From: Taudactylus pleione
Taxonomy: Eukaryota > Chordata > Amphibia > Anura > Myobatrachidae
Reading direction: 5' to 3'
DNA: 64,000 nucleotides
NCBI GenBank assembly: GCA_031769625.1
Contig: JAUIMM010000213.1
Span: 1,426,001 to 1,490,000 of the forward strand
The notes beneath the pieces were generated by a model, which was not told where the DNA came from, ran no database searches, and saw only the letters and a program-made list of their open reading frames with translations. The position numbers were made by a program, and so were the translations under genes. Of the stretch, positions 12,001 through 23,759 are shown one piece after another (position 1 is the stretch's first letter; every line of letters begins with the position of its first letter).

Positions 12001-12118
12001 GTGTTGCATGTGAGGTTTCAAAAGATGCCTGACTGAGTTTAGGCCCGGATTCTGCAATAGGCATTCTAGTGTATGAAACATCAGTAGCAGGATCATAGCT
12101 TCTGCCTTTTCTTGCCAC
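9100..12118 (-). pseudogene. hAT transposase relic (BED-type family)
   Basis: Small minus-strand pieces follow the order of the hAT protein at 51937-54957. From 12118 to 11722 there is an N-terminal Ser/Thr-rich region also seen in the plus copy at 17470-17768 (both carry HATPS and TVCS type strings). Near 11200 there is a linker matching 18330 and 52990. At 10292-10089 there is the helical segment with HWRIFSFICKLLKKIK and LINLLEKQLKKLKEE. Near 9120-9160 the stretch matches the 3' region of the plus copy at about 20340. The BED finger was not found and is probably lost. Many stops and frameshifts make it non-functional. Confidence 0.6.
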
Positions 12119-12292
12119 TGCATGGGGTTTATGGAATGTTGATCATTTGACTTTTTTGGCAGCAAATTTTATTTTTATTATCATTAGAGGTGATGTTTTG
12201 TTTAACATTGTAATATATTGTTTAGAATTCAGGTGTCCTTTCTTAAACTTTATTTCCCCTTGACCACATTTAGTAAATGTTGAAGTACTATA

Positions 12293-13680
12293 ATGACTGA
12301 TCCATATTGACTCACAGCGACCCTAGTATAAGCCAGGTGGCATCCTAATGATGTAATATATTTTAACACACAAATTTATATTAAACATTTTTACCAGTGG
12401 CTGAAGGCTCTGAATACACAACAAATTGCCTTACAGTGCTTCTAGTATAAGGGTGGCACCCAAATGATGATATATTTTTTAACACGCAAGCTTTATTATA
12501 ATTTTTTTAAAATGTGCCTGAATACACAACAAATTGCCTCACATTCCTCTTAGTATAAGTGTGGCAATGACTTTGAGTTCTGGCCATGGCTAGCTGACCA
12601 CCAAAGAAAAAACTACGGAGCCCAGTAACTAATATCCAAATATCTACTAGATGAGCAGGCATAGTCTAGTGCATTGGTTCCTTAGTCACATGTACATTGT
12701 GAGACCCTGCTCTTTTGACTACCTCATGTAAAGCATACAGCTTAAGATTGCGGTTACTACCACATTTTTGTTTCCATCTCTACGTGGAGTTCACTATTGC
12801 AACAGCTGCCTCACAAGGGCTAGGAGTGCAACATTGTATCTTCCTATAGGAGCAACCAGAAATAAACCTGATTAGATATTGTTATATGATTGTTGTACAA
12901 AATTGTTACATCTTTGCCACCGGGTATTTCTGACCAGGAATACAACTGAGTTCTCAGAAATTTCCACTCATTAATGTGTGGAACAACATGCATATAATTT
13001 GCGGAAAGGCCAACATTGGTCTTTTTATCTTTTTAATTTTTTTGGACATTATTGCTTATTTTATTTTTATTTTTTTATTTTATTTTTCTACATGCAGAAT
13101 TATGTGATTATAGCTATTTAATATGTATTGTTGGACCACTGAATTATATTGGCTTTTAAGAATTGAGTATTTTTAATAATGGTATTGCACTTTACACAAT
13201 ATAAATATAGGATTACTACAGAATTTGCTTATTATAGCATTTGTCTTTTGAATGCTAATAAATTTATTATTACATCAAATTTGGACTCTGTATCTCTTTT
13301 GTCTGGTCTAGGGTAAGCTCCTTGGTGCTGTCATTTTATCTATCATAAAACCTTGTGGCTTTTTGTGGGGTGGTGGACCCATAAGATGGGTGCCCTTAAC
13401 TCTCTACATTGCCTGAACATACAACAACCTGCCTCACAGCGCCATCAGTATAAAGATGGCATCCTAATAATGACATTATATTTTTAAACATTTAACTATG
13501 CCTGAACACACAATAAACAACATCACAGCGCCCCTAGTACAAGCCAGGTTGCACCCTAAAAACAATGTTATATTTCTTAACACACAAGCTTTATAGTAAT
13601 TTTTTTTTAATAATGCCTGAACACACAACACACTGCCTCACAGTGCTCTTGGTATAAGAGTGTGTCATCTTTGGGGGCAA
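12293..13680. repeat. Subterminal tandem array of the minus-strand hAT, split in two
   Basis: About six diverged units of 105-115 bp carry the order CCTGAACACACAA, GCCTCACAG, TAGTATAAG, GGCA-CC and a run ending TTAACACACAAG. Three lie at 12293-12590 and three at 13406-13680. The DNA between, 12590-13390, shows no such unit and looks like an insertion. The unit position corresponds to the 130-160-bp array near the 5' end of the complete hAT at 50760-51960. Confidence 0.6.
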
Positions 13681-13723
13681 GGAATAGCCCATGATTTCCA
13701 TCAGCTAATGGAGATATCCAACT

Positions 13724-13834
13724 GGTGAGCTTTTAGGTGGACCTCTCATGTGGCATTTGCAGGTTTTTCAAAATGACGATCATTTTGAAAAACCTGCCTT
13801 TACTACATGAGAGGTCCACCTAAGAGCTCTCACC
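13724..13834. repeat. Hairpin MITE, 111 bp
   Basis: The two halves are inverted copies: the left starts GGTGAGC and contains AGGTGGACCTCTCATGT and GCAGGTTTTTCAAAATGA; the right mirrors it and ends GCTCTCACC. The turn is only a few bases (CGA). Such near-perfect palindromes are typical of small non-autonomous DNA transposons. No clear target duplication was seen. Confidence 0.8.
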
Positions 13835-14176
13835 CGTAAGGGTATAGGTAGCAGATAACATCTATCCTTCTGTACTGAGGCAAGTTTACAAAAAGTTATT
13901 TTATGCTATTTACTGTATGTATTAATTTGTATTGTACATTTTTTAATATATTTTTACCTCTGTTGATATACCAAGAATAAAATATTCAGGTATATGAATC
14001 ATGGGCTGTCACAGGGCTTTTTTTTTAAATAATATCCCAAACATAAACAAAGGGTGATTTGAAGAGTAAGTAGAAGGTTGTGTTTGACCAACAGCTAATA
14101 TTGCAATAAATCCCCCTAAGTGGTGGAAATTTCTCCATTTCAATTAATATTCAAAGTTGTAGTACACTAGAGGTAC

Positions 14177-14211
<35 letters not shown>

Positions 14212-14530
14212 CACAAAGTGCCCTTATAAACTAGAATAAGTGTCCCTGTATAGGCTTTTCCTGTCCACTTCTTTTATTGGCATGCAATTAATGTTGTAGC
14301 CCACTCCCCACACCCTCTCCCTCCTGTCTCCAGTGTGAAATGGTGCCCAATCACAAGGAGGGACTTTAATATGCAATCCAAAACACATAAGATTCAACAA
14401 CTGTGAAGAACTTTTGCCTCGTTTTACAATCCAATCAAGGTGGGAAGATCTGAGCCCTGTCTCGGTTTAACTAGTAACCCTTAAGTTCGGGTGTGTTTGG
14501 TTTCTGTGGAAACCGAACCGCACATCTCTA

Positions 14531-14896
14531 AATACTATATATTCTATGTAATAAAAAAAATGTGTATCTGCATACCACAATTTGAATAAATTCTTACTAA
14601 TCAAAAGAGTGTAGATAATTCTTCATAGATTTCTTATGCTTTGAAGTAATAATTCATCCCAAAGATTAAAGAGAAATTGTAATAGTGTAATATGTGCCAA
14701 ATGTAATAAACTTTAATGAATAGAACCATTGTTATTATGTACCTTAATTAGGCTTTAATAGAATTTATTAAGCTTTTATACTGTAGTTCCATCAATAGTG
14801 TTTTTTTTACAGATTCTAGTAAGGCTGCACAGATGTAACATACAACGAGGCTATCAGAACTTTTTTATGTATGTATTTATTTTAATATTTGTGTTT
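14531..14896. other. No gene recognised between two hAT 5' ends
   Basis: AT-rich DNA without a credible reading frame, bounded by the 5' end of the minus-strand hAT (14530) and that of the plus-strand hAT (14897). Confidence 0.5.
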
Positions 14897-15596
14897 TAGA
14901 GATGAGGGGTTCAGTTTTAAAAAAAAATCAAACACACCTGAGTGTATTCCCACCAAATTCTGATCTTAGCATGAGGCAAAACATAATTTTTCCAGAAATG
15001 TCTTGCGTGTTTTGGATTGCATATAGCAGATCCTCCCTCATGATTAGGTGCCATTTCACACAGGAGAATGTAGGGAATGAGTATGGGCTTGTTTTTCTTA
15101 ATAAAAACACCATTAAGATAAGGAGTTATAGTTGGTAGATGGAAAGTTGGTGGGAAGGGTGACTGGCTGCAGGCATCTTTATCACTGTATAGGGTGTGTT
15201 TTATAGACACATTAGCTAGTAACAACTGCAATCCAGTGCACTGCAGTGCAAACAGGCTACTGTGTGTTTGTCAGACATAGTAGCACCTGGAATATAGTGC
15301 TGCAAAAAGGCTGTAGTGTTTGTGTGTGTTTGTTAAAGTAAGCTTGCACTTGTTTTCACAAGGATATACTATATTGTATTGTCAATAACTTGTGTATGAG
15401 GGCAGAGACAGTGTGACTTTAACTTTAAGCTTATTTGTCCAAAGTTTTTTATCGTGCGCTCTTTCTGAATATAACAGGAGTGGATTTGGGAGCTGCTATA
15501 GCTAGTAAGGTCACCACTCTTCTCAATATACAAGCACGTTTTTTGTTTGGGACAGCTAGCGCTCACCTAAGGAGAAAATTTGCATATATATATATA

Positions 15597-15744
15597 AGGG
15601 ATGTGCAGGCTCGGTTCTACTCGGTTATGTTTTTTTTTTTTTACCGAATCTTATTGGCTACCCAAAACTCGTGACAGCTGATACCCAATAAGATTCGGTA
15701 AAAAAAACAAACGGAACCGAGTAGAACCGAGCCTGCACATCCCT
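15597..15744. repeat. Hairpin MITE, 148 bp, hAT-like termini
   Basis: It starts AGGGATGTGCAGGCTCGG and ends with the reverse complement; the arms extend more than 50 bp through GTTCTACTCGG and ACCGAATCTTATTGG. The flanks are TA repeats, so the duplication cannot be defined. The second copy of the surrounding repeat at about 16850 has only the TA run at this place, which is an empty site. Confidence 0.85.
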
Positions 15745-16427
15745 AATATATATATACAGTATAAATAAATATATGATTTAAAAATCTATATATGTAAAAG
15801 AACATATATAAAAAAATAAAAAATAAAAATAATAACAATAAAAAAATAATAAAAATAAAAATATACTGATAGAATCAAATAACTGTAAGGGGACTATGTT
15901 AAATTGAGGAGTTTTATTGTAGTCTTAAACTCATATACTTATGTAAGGACAAACAAACACATACAATAATCACAGGGAAGCATGAAGGGATAGGGAGGGA
16001 TGACAGTGAGGGAATTACTCAAAGGGTAGAATTCAAAATGTTTGTATAAAAACCTTTTGGGTAAAACGTTCAAAACATTATAATAAATTGATAATTGAAA
16101 AATAAGTCGATAAATGAAAAATAGCTGACTTCCAAGTAGAGTTGGTTAATGTGGATTATCAAGTATATAGTTTTATAATGCCAGAGAGAAAAGGACTTTT
16201 GTAAGTCCAAATAAGTTCAGTATAGGACATTCTGATGCTTTTGCAGTGGGTGCAACATAAATTGTAGAGAAATGTCAGGATTCCTGATCGTTGTTAATTG
16301 ATGTTTTGATGTTCGTGAGTCCTGAGTTTTCAGTATTCATTGGTTCTGTGTCTCAATAATTAGTTTCATAAGTTTGTTTGAACATTCTTCAAGTATCCGT
16401 GACTAGTGTGTAATAAATAATTCATTA

Positions 16428-16676
16428 TCATGATTGTGTGAAGGTGTCTTTTTTATGTGTGCAGTACCAATTCAGGGTATAATTATCCCACCATATTTTG
16501 TTTTCTTGATTAACTAGTTTTTCAAGTGTTCTAAACATGTCACTGAATTGTCCTTCTGTGTCACAAGCCAAATGTATGTTTTGTATATTCTTGAAGATTT
16601 TGTCTGCTCTATTGGATCTGTCTGTGTGATCTATTAATGAATCCATATGTTTGTCCGGTTTTTTAGAGAGCCACAA
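16428..16676 (-). pseudogene. Unrecognised 82-codon ORF in the first copy of the duplicated repeat
   Basis: The predicted peptide is Asn/Lys/Asp-rich, with a helical segment (SDMFRTLEKLVNQENKIWW) and no catalytic motif. The WW preceded by a charged helix loosely recalls leader regions seen next to Penelope-like reverse transcriptases of frogs, from memory only. It lacks RT around it and has no neighbours. It may be a truncated retroelement leader or chance. Confidence 0.25.
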
Positions 16677-17459
16677 CTGATAGTGGTGAAGTATAAATAT
16701 AAATAAAACAAGTTTTTTATCGTGCGCTCTTTCTAAATATAACTGGACTGGATTTGGGAGCTGCTATAGCTAGTAAGGGTACCACTCTTCTCAATATACA
16801 GGCACGTTTTTGTTTGGGATAGCTAGCGCTCACCTAAGGAGAAAATTTGCATATATATATATATATATGATTAAATAATCTGTATATGTAAAAAAACATA
16901 AACATAAATAAATAAAAATAATTATAATACAAAAACAATAAAAATTAAAATATACTGATAGAATCAAATAACTGTAAGGGGACTATGTTAAATTGAGGAG
17001 TTTTATGGTAGTCTTAAACTCATATACTTATGTAAGGACAAACAAAGACATACAATAATTGCAGGGAAACATGAAGGGAAAGGGAGGGATGACAGTGAGG
17101 GAATTACTCAAAGGGTAGAATTAAAAATATTTGTATAAAAACCTTTTGGGTAAAACATTCAAAACATTATAATAAATTGATAATTGAAAAATAAGTCAAT
17201 AAACAAAAAATAGCTGACTTCCAAGTAGAGTTGGTTAATGTGGATTATCAAGCATTTAGTTTTATAATGCCAGAGAGAAAAGGACTTTTGTATTTCCAAG
17301 TAAGTTCAGTATAGGACATTCTGATGCTTCTACAGTGGGTGCAACATAAATTGTAGAGAAATGTCAGTATTCCTGATCATTGTTAATGAAGTTTTGATGT
17401 TCGGGAGTCCATACACCACATGCAGTTGCAAGGAAAGACTCAGTCCATGGCTTTTGTTT

Positions 17460-20300
17460 GGGAGTGGTGCTACTGCTACTGCTCTTTCATGCCCTAAAAT
17501 GCCTACTGTGAAAGCTGAGGCCAAACACAGTCAGACATATTCTGTAACCTTGCATGCAACACCTTCCTGCTCTGAGTCTAGTTGTGTCACCTTTAAAACA
17601 GGCAAATCAGTGCACACAAAGAACACTAAGGATAAAAAGCAAACTGTGTGTTCAAAAACTTCACAGAACCCTGAAGAGAGTCTAAGAGTGTCCATGTGTG
17701 CTATGTGTGAGTCTCACATTTCTGACACTGGAAACCTAGAATCATTTCTGAGTCCTCTGCAAATGTGAGGATGAGTATCAATTAAAGTAACGATAATGAC
17801 ATGGAAACTGGGGGCACTACTATGGAAGTTCAACAGAATTAGGGGATATTTATGTATCTGACTCTAATGATGATGTTAATGATGAATGTGTTGGACAAGA
17901 AAAAATTTATAAAATTCAGGAGAAGAATGTTGTTTATGTGTAATTTAGTGGAAGCAGTTCTTGACAGTAATAATAAGAAGGTCATTGCCATGCCTGGGCA
18001 TAAGACTGAAAAATGCACCTTTTCCATGTGGAATAATTTTTTACAAAATTCTGACATAAGTCAAGGCATTTGTAGCATTTGTGCTGCCGATGTATTTAGA
18101 AGTAGGAACATTACCCATCTAGGCTTTCCTCCCTGCTACGTAATTTGCAACACATTCATGCAAATTATTTATGAAAATCTGGAAAACAATGTAAAATAAT
18201 AAAAAGTAGTCCAGAAGCAGCTGCCAGCAGAATGGATAAATCGCACATGCAATTTCCACCAAAAACACCTTCATCATCAACCTCCTCATTAGCAATTGGA
18301 GGTAGGTTAATTTTTCAAAGGCTAACTGACTCCTCCCCTATCCAGGATTCCCCATGAGAATCCTATTGTGTTAGGACTGCTGCTGCTGGGGGTGAATGTT
18401 CATCACAGAAGGGTACCAAGAAGACTTGTAGTTTTAAACAACAATTGACTGTAAAACAATTATTTGCAAGAGGAACTGAGTATGACAGCCACCATACTGT
18501 TGCAGAATATCACTGAAGCCATGAAGGCTATGTTAACATTAGGTATAGATCCAATATACACAATCAATGCCTCTGGTTTTAAATAAGTAGTTGAGGTTAT
18601 GTGTTCACACTACCAAATTCCATATTGAATGAATTTTACAACAGCAAATCCTTATCTATAGAAAATGCCATTGAACCAACTATCCACTTAACAACAGATA
18701 TGGGACAAGCAGTACAGGTCAAATTAAATATTACATGACTGTGACAGGCTACTGGGTGGGTGTACTGCCTTCAGCAGCAGCATTATCTAACACACCAGTT
18801 CATTCACAGGCAGAGTACTCTATGGGGTACATTTACTAAAGTGAGGGTTTTTAGAAGTGGAGATGTGCCCATAGCAACCAATTATATTCTACTTAACATT
18901 TATCTAGCATCTTCTAGAAGATAATAGCTAGAATCTGTATCACTGGCTTCACTAAGAGACATACTGGTGCTAACTTGTTGGAAAAGGGGATGTAATAACA
19001 AAATGGTTTACTCCACTAAGACTGTTTTTAAGATATGTAATTTCTGATAATCCATGTAACATTGTACAAGCATACAATGAATTATAACACATATGATCTT
19101 TTGGGATCACAATAAACTTGGTGGTTCAGAATTTCTTAAAAATGACAGGACCATTACGATAATACTGGCTATGGCCTGTGAAATTTCTGGGCATTTTCAG
19201 CACTCAGCAACCGCATGTAGAAGATTGCAGCTGCTGCTAGTTCACTTCAATTTGCCATACCACCAACTGGAGCAACAGGTAGTAAACAGATGGAATTCCA
19301 TCCTTTATTATGTTTCAGTGACTGGAGGAACAGCAACAAACCATCCATCCATACACATCAAAATATGATATTGGGAGAGGGGGAACAAGTTACCACCTTA
19401 CTGCACCACATTGGAGAATGCGTTTGGTTTTATGAAAGCTGCTGAAACCATAGAAAATTGTAACTAATGAAGTGAGATGAGACACTGTCAACATGAGTCA
19501 GCTCATACACTTAATTTAACTACTGGAAAAAGCAGCTAGAGAAGCTTAAGGTGAAGTTAAAATGAAGTAATTCTGCTAGGTATGTTGAACTAGTAGATCA
19601 AGTTTTTTTATTCGCTTCACCAGGATCAAAGGGTTTGACAAATCTTGCAATCTGATCAATACATTTTGGCAACCATGCTTCATCATAGGTTTAAGTCATA
19701 TGTAATGTCTTTCTTTTCAACTGACAAAGATCTTAAGAGATGCAAAGTGCTCCTTGAGAGGAAGTTGTTAACTTATGTGGCATATCACATGACAACATAT
19801 CATTCTTCAGTTTCCTGCCAAGAAAAAACTGACCTATCCAAGAAACCAACTGGTGATAGTGATTAGTCAACTCAGTGCACATGAGTAAAACATTATGACA
19901 TCTGGTACGGCTTAAAATAGTTGCCTAAAATTATTATTGACTACTTACAGTTACTCAGTTTGATACATTAAGCATCAATAGAAGGATGGAGGAGATTTGG
20001 TTTACTTAAGCTGCCAATCCTTCAGTGTTTACTCAGAAATTCCTTCTTAGTATAGCCAGGAACCTTATGAGAGATCGGTGTGGGAGGCTTTTTAAAAAAA
20101 ATGTGGAAAAACTGATGTTCATAAAATGAACTACAAATTCTATAAGGATGACCTTTGTTGCTATTTAGAGCAAACAGAGACTTTTGTAATGATGTATTCC
20201 AGTGGAGATGTGCTAAAATTGTGTGATGAATATAAACAACAGTGATGAGGGTGATAATGAGGATGATAATGATATCTTCCAACTTCGACAATGACAACCA
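17460..20300 (+). pseudogene. hAT transposase relic with BED-like finger remnant
   Basis: Segments follow the order of the better copy at 51937-54957. 17470-17768 is the N-terminal region. 17990-18110 resembles a BED finger with FSMWNNFL and ICSICAADVF; its first Cys pair is kept and the His pair is unclear. 19190-19330 has ISGHFQHSATACRRL and VVNRWNSIL, matching ISGHFRHSATACRRL in the other copy. 19645-19760 has YILATMLHHRFKSYV. About 20045-20110 keeps ARNLMRDR followed by NVEKLMFIK, the C-terminal dimerisation region of hAT transposases. Many stops and frameshifts make it inactive. Confidence 0.65.
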
Positions 20301-21235
20301 AGCACTTCAGACACAGAAGTAGCAATCCCTCTATCTAATGTGCTTGATTTGTTAAACTGTGCATGTCCTTTTCAATATATATAAGGGTGGGTGGGACATC
20401 CCAAAGACAATTCCATCCTGCACCAATTTTCCTTATGTATTTTGAAAATGTTACAGTATTTGTGTTTAACAGGCAGCATATATTACTGTTGTTTACTAGG
20501 GCACTAATTTTCTGCAGTATCTTGCAAGGCTGTCCATCACCAGCTTCTCAACCAGGTGTATAGGGTCCGTTTACTGTAGCTTCTCCACAGATTGAGTATT
20601 ATCATCAAATTATATAATATTATAATCATGTATTGCCCTGGGGCCTGTGATTTTCTGTTTTGATTCAGTTTCCATTTTAAAAATTTGATTGGGATTTTGG
20701 AAGCTTGTTTTTTAATAGTTTTTACATGTCTCTGATTTACTTTTCATTATAGTTATTAGTACTGTTAGTAATCAATCAATTAATCAATCAATCAATGTTT
20801 TACCTGGCTTCCACTAAATACTCAACCGCCATTTACCTGTTCTGGCCTCAGGCCTCTGATCTAGTTCTTGGTTAAATATAAAATTCTATAGGATCTGAAA
20901 GTTTATTAAACTGACATCTTGTCTGGCATTTCAGTGCAACCATGTTTCATAGATGTGCTACATTATTTTAAACTGCCATGTGTTTGTGCCACTGCTCTAT
21001 CACTTAAGTTAGCCAGCCAACTCTCTGTAGCCTTTGGTCAATAATGGTGGAAAATAATGTTTTCTTTGTTAATAATACTGTAAGAACAATAACAGATCCA
21101 AGTAACATGGAATTAGTTGTTTTTATTTATTTTAATGAAAACCAAAACATTTGGAGTTGTTTTTTTCAAAACCAAAACACAATGAAAATTTAGACCAAGA
21201 AACCACAGGGTTCCATGCACATTACTGTTATATAG

Positions 21236-21391
21236 CAGGGGTTTTCAACAGTGCACTCCAGCTGTTGTGGAACTACACATCCTATCATGCTCTGCCACAC
21301 TTTTGCTATTAGGGCATGCTAAAAATGCAGCACGGCATGCTGGAATGTGTAATTCTACAACAGCTGGAGGGCTGCATGTTGAATTCCCCTG
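21236..21391. repeat. Palindromic hAT-type MITE, 156 bp
   Basis: It begins CAGGGGTTTTCAAC and ends GTTGAATTCCCCTG, and the arms continue through CTCCAGCTGTTGTGGAA and its inverted copy. CAGGGG termini are typical of hAT elements. The adjacent 8-mers (TTATATAG left, GTACAGAG right) match at five of eight positions, as expected of an old 8-bp duplication. Palindromes of this kind are common in frog genomes. Confidence 0.8.
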
Positions 21392-21594
21392 GTACAGAGG
21401 GTATGTCTCAGTATGTATTGCAACAACCATTTAGATTAAGACCATATCATTACCAATTCACTACAAAATTCCACAGTTTGTTCAAATGCAAAGCCTTCAC
21501 AGATCACATGCATTTTACATAGTATTACAACAGATGAATACAATACATCCTATTATGTTAACTCCTTGTTATCAATATTAAAAATAACACATTG

Positions 21595-22427
21595 GCCATG
21601 ATTCAGAGGTGGGTGCACTGCCAATGTCTGATGTGGAGTAATATTTTGCTACTTTGCATGCATCTTAAGAGGCACATCCACTAGCAGACATTGAAACGAC
21701 TGCACGATTATGACATTGTAATCGTGCAGTCATTTCACATTCTGGTGCTGTGCCTACACTGAATGTTCAGTCATTCAGTGTAGGCACATCAATCATCCCC
21801 TACCATGCTCAACCTGACATTATCGTCAGGTTGACCAGCATGTTCGGGCGATGATTGATGTTAGAAACAACCAGCCGGAGTGCACATCGCTGTTCGTTTC
21901 TGACATTTACATCCCTTACAATGTCGTAATCATGCAATCGCTCTATGTTATCGGGTAGTGGATACGCTGCATAAGTCACACTGCACATGCATCCCGATTG
22001 TGTCTGTACAGAGTTGCAGATGCTATTTAAATGCACACCTGGAGAAGTGTATTGAAACAGTAGTGGGCATTCCTAGGCAGTGACAGGGGATAGTCCATCT
22101 TATAGATGTATTTTGGGATTGTGCGGACATGTCAGTGAAAGTGGCTGCATACACAGACACTAAATACAAGGCCATACTCGGATGGAGAGTCTGCACCTGC
22201 CATAGGCCTGGTGCAAGTTTCAATGGCTTGTCTGATGGTGCAGCTAAAAACACACCAATCAGTATTACTGTGTGTATGTACAGACCCTGAAAGTGGACAT
22301 CTCAGCACATTAAGATGCATGGATGTACACCAGGGAATGATTTAGTATTGGAATTTGCATTTAGTCTCAGATGGGTGCCAAAAGAAGCAGCTGTAATTGA
22401 TTCTGCATTCACCTCTCAATTAGCCCC
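21595..22427. repeat. Candidate Harbinger-type MITE with internal hairpins, about 830 bp
   Basis: The left edge (ATTCAGAGGTGGGTGC at about 21601) mirrors the right edge (GCATTCACCTCTCAAT near 22405-22420). Inside are strong hairpins: ACTGCACGATTA with its inverted copy around 21695-21730, and CTACACTGAATG with CATTCAGTGTAG around 21760-21785. Short minus-strand ORFs across 21809-22320 are palindrome by-products. The exact ends and duplication were not resolved. Confidence 0.5.
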
Positions 22428-22429
22428 AT

Positions 22430-23750
22430 TGTACAGCCAATAACCTTTACACATTGTGTAGGGAATACACACAGCATATCTGTCCCAACATATAAAATCA
22501 ATATGTCCCATATATGGTGTCCACAATGTACAGCATTGATCCCATTGTGGCAGTTAGACAGAGAAGCTCCATTTAAATACAGCACAACATTGACCCCATA
22601 ATACTATACCTACACAAAATGACACCCCTCTATTTAAACAAAAAATAATATACAGTTTACACATTGTACTGAAAAACATTACTAATTGTGTAATATTGTC
22701 TGTAGTGTGGGGGAAGGAACGAGGGTGAGGTTAGGTACTTTATCATATTTCTTCAGTTGTCCACATGGAAAAAAGTAAGAGAGGCACAATTAAGTTTGTA
22801 GTTTTGTTATTTAGGTTCCTGGGTGGGGTCCAGTACAGGAAGTAGTCCTACATATGAAGTATGATCCTGCATCCTTAGTACAGAGGTTTGATATGTGTGT
22901 GTTTTTAGTTCACAAAGGCTTTCAGTCTAAAACTCATTTAACCATTAAGAAATATAAACAAAGCCAAGATCTTTCTTCTTCTTCCTCATGTTACATGCAA
23001 AAAAGACACCAGGGCAACTCCTTGACCATAGCACAAGGTGCACTTGACCTACTGTACAACATTTATTTGCTGAAAGACTACATTTGCTTCAAGGAAAGGA
23101 AAAGTTTATTATGCTTGCAATATATTAGTATTGCCAAGCCTGAGTCAGGAGTACACACTCACAATAGGAAGAATAAATGGTGAATTGGTAAAGGTGGGGA
23201 CAGGGAGAGGTCCGGGTGAATTAAGAGAACATGACTTACTGCACTTATGGTGTAAGTCAATACTGTTGAGATATGGAAGTGGGGTAAGGACTGGGGAAAA
23301 GCACAAATTAGTACAACTTTACTCCCACCTTGTTTTGGAGATTAAGAATCCAGTCACATTGGTGATGCACGGAAGCTACCAGTAGTTCCCTTGGTGACAA
23401 ATTATCTTAATGTAACAACAATCTTTATCAAATGGCTAAATGTAATTTAGAAGACATGGCATTCTAATGAAAACAACATTAATATAAGCAAAACACATTT
23501 TCAAAAACTAAGTAAAAATGTATGTCGCCCATTCTAGCCTTCATATCCTTCTATTGGAAATGTCCTTTATTGCAAAATTATATAATTATAGCCTCTATAA
23601 TGAGTATTAAAAACAATAACAATATAGAAGAGAGTGTATTTGGGCCAACTGACTTACAAATATACAAATTATTATGCTTTACAAACTAAAGACATCTGAA
23701 TTTATCAAAAAGTGAAGAACCAAAAAATGTTCAGGTTCATCCATTGGATA
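22430..23750. other. No gene recognised
   Basis: Only short ORFs without a recognisable domain are present (the longest about 109 codons at 22854-23183). Nothing can be assigned to a family. Confidence 0.45.
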
Positions 23751-23759
23751 TCCTTAATT

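Larger units (their letters stand above)
8461..14530 (-). mobile_element. Degenerate hAT transposon, minus strand
   Basis: The 5' end is at 14530, where the minus strand begins TAGAGATGTGCGG, matching the ends of the hAT copies at 14897, 50249 and 57396. The 3' end lies near 8461 and repeats the block seen at 7860-8040 in opposite orientation. Transposase remnants lie between 9100 and 12120. A subterminal array of about 107-115-bp units lies at 12293-13680, split by about 800 bp of unrelated DNA (about 12580-13390). A hairpin MITE sits at 13724-13834. The exact 3' terminus and the target duplication were not found. Confidence 0.7.
15440..17395. repeat. Repeat present twice in direct orientation (about 15445-16310 and 16707-17395)
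   Basis: Both copies begin AGTTTTTTATCGTGCGCTC and share long near-identical stretches, for example GGAGCTGCTATAGCTAG and GGGAGGGATGACAGTGAGGG. The first copy carries an extra 148-bp hairpin (15597-15744) and about 370 bp of 3' sequence with an 82-codon minus-strand ORF. A head-to-tail dimer with a truncated second unit resembles the tandem layout of some Penelope-like elements, but no RT or hammerhead core was found, so the class is unknown. Confidence 0.7.
14897..21230 (+). mobile_element. Degenerate hAT transposon, plus strand, split by an unrelated repeat
   Basis: The 5' end starts TAGAGATGAGGGGTTC at 14897 and runs to about 15440. Then about 1.95 kb of unrelated repeat intervenes (15440-17395), and hAT sequence resumes with the protein N-terminus and continues to about 21230. 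The 3' end shows the same landmarks as the complete copy: AGTTAGCCAGCCAACT, ATACTGTAAGAACAA and a series of AAAACCAAAAC strings. The terminus is eroded and abuts a hairpin MITE at 21236. No target duplication could be identified. Confidence 0.65.

Noticed and set aside
15440..17395. Hammerhead ribozyme of a Penelope-like element
   Set aside because: No CTGATGA core with a matching GAAA was seen on either strand in this stretch.
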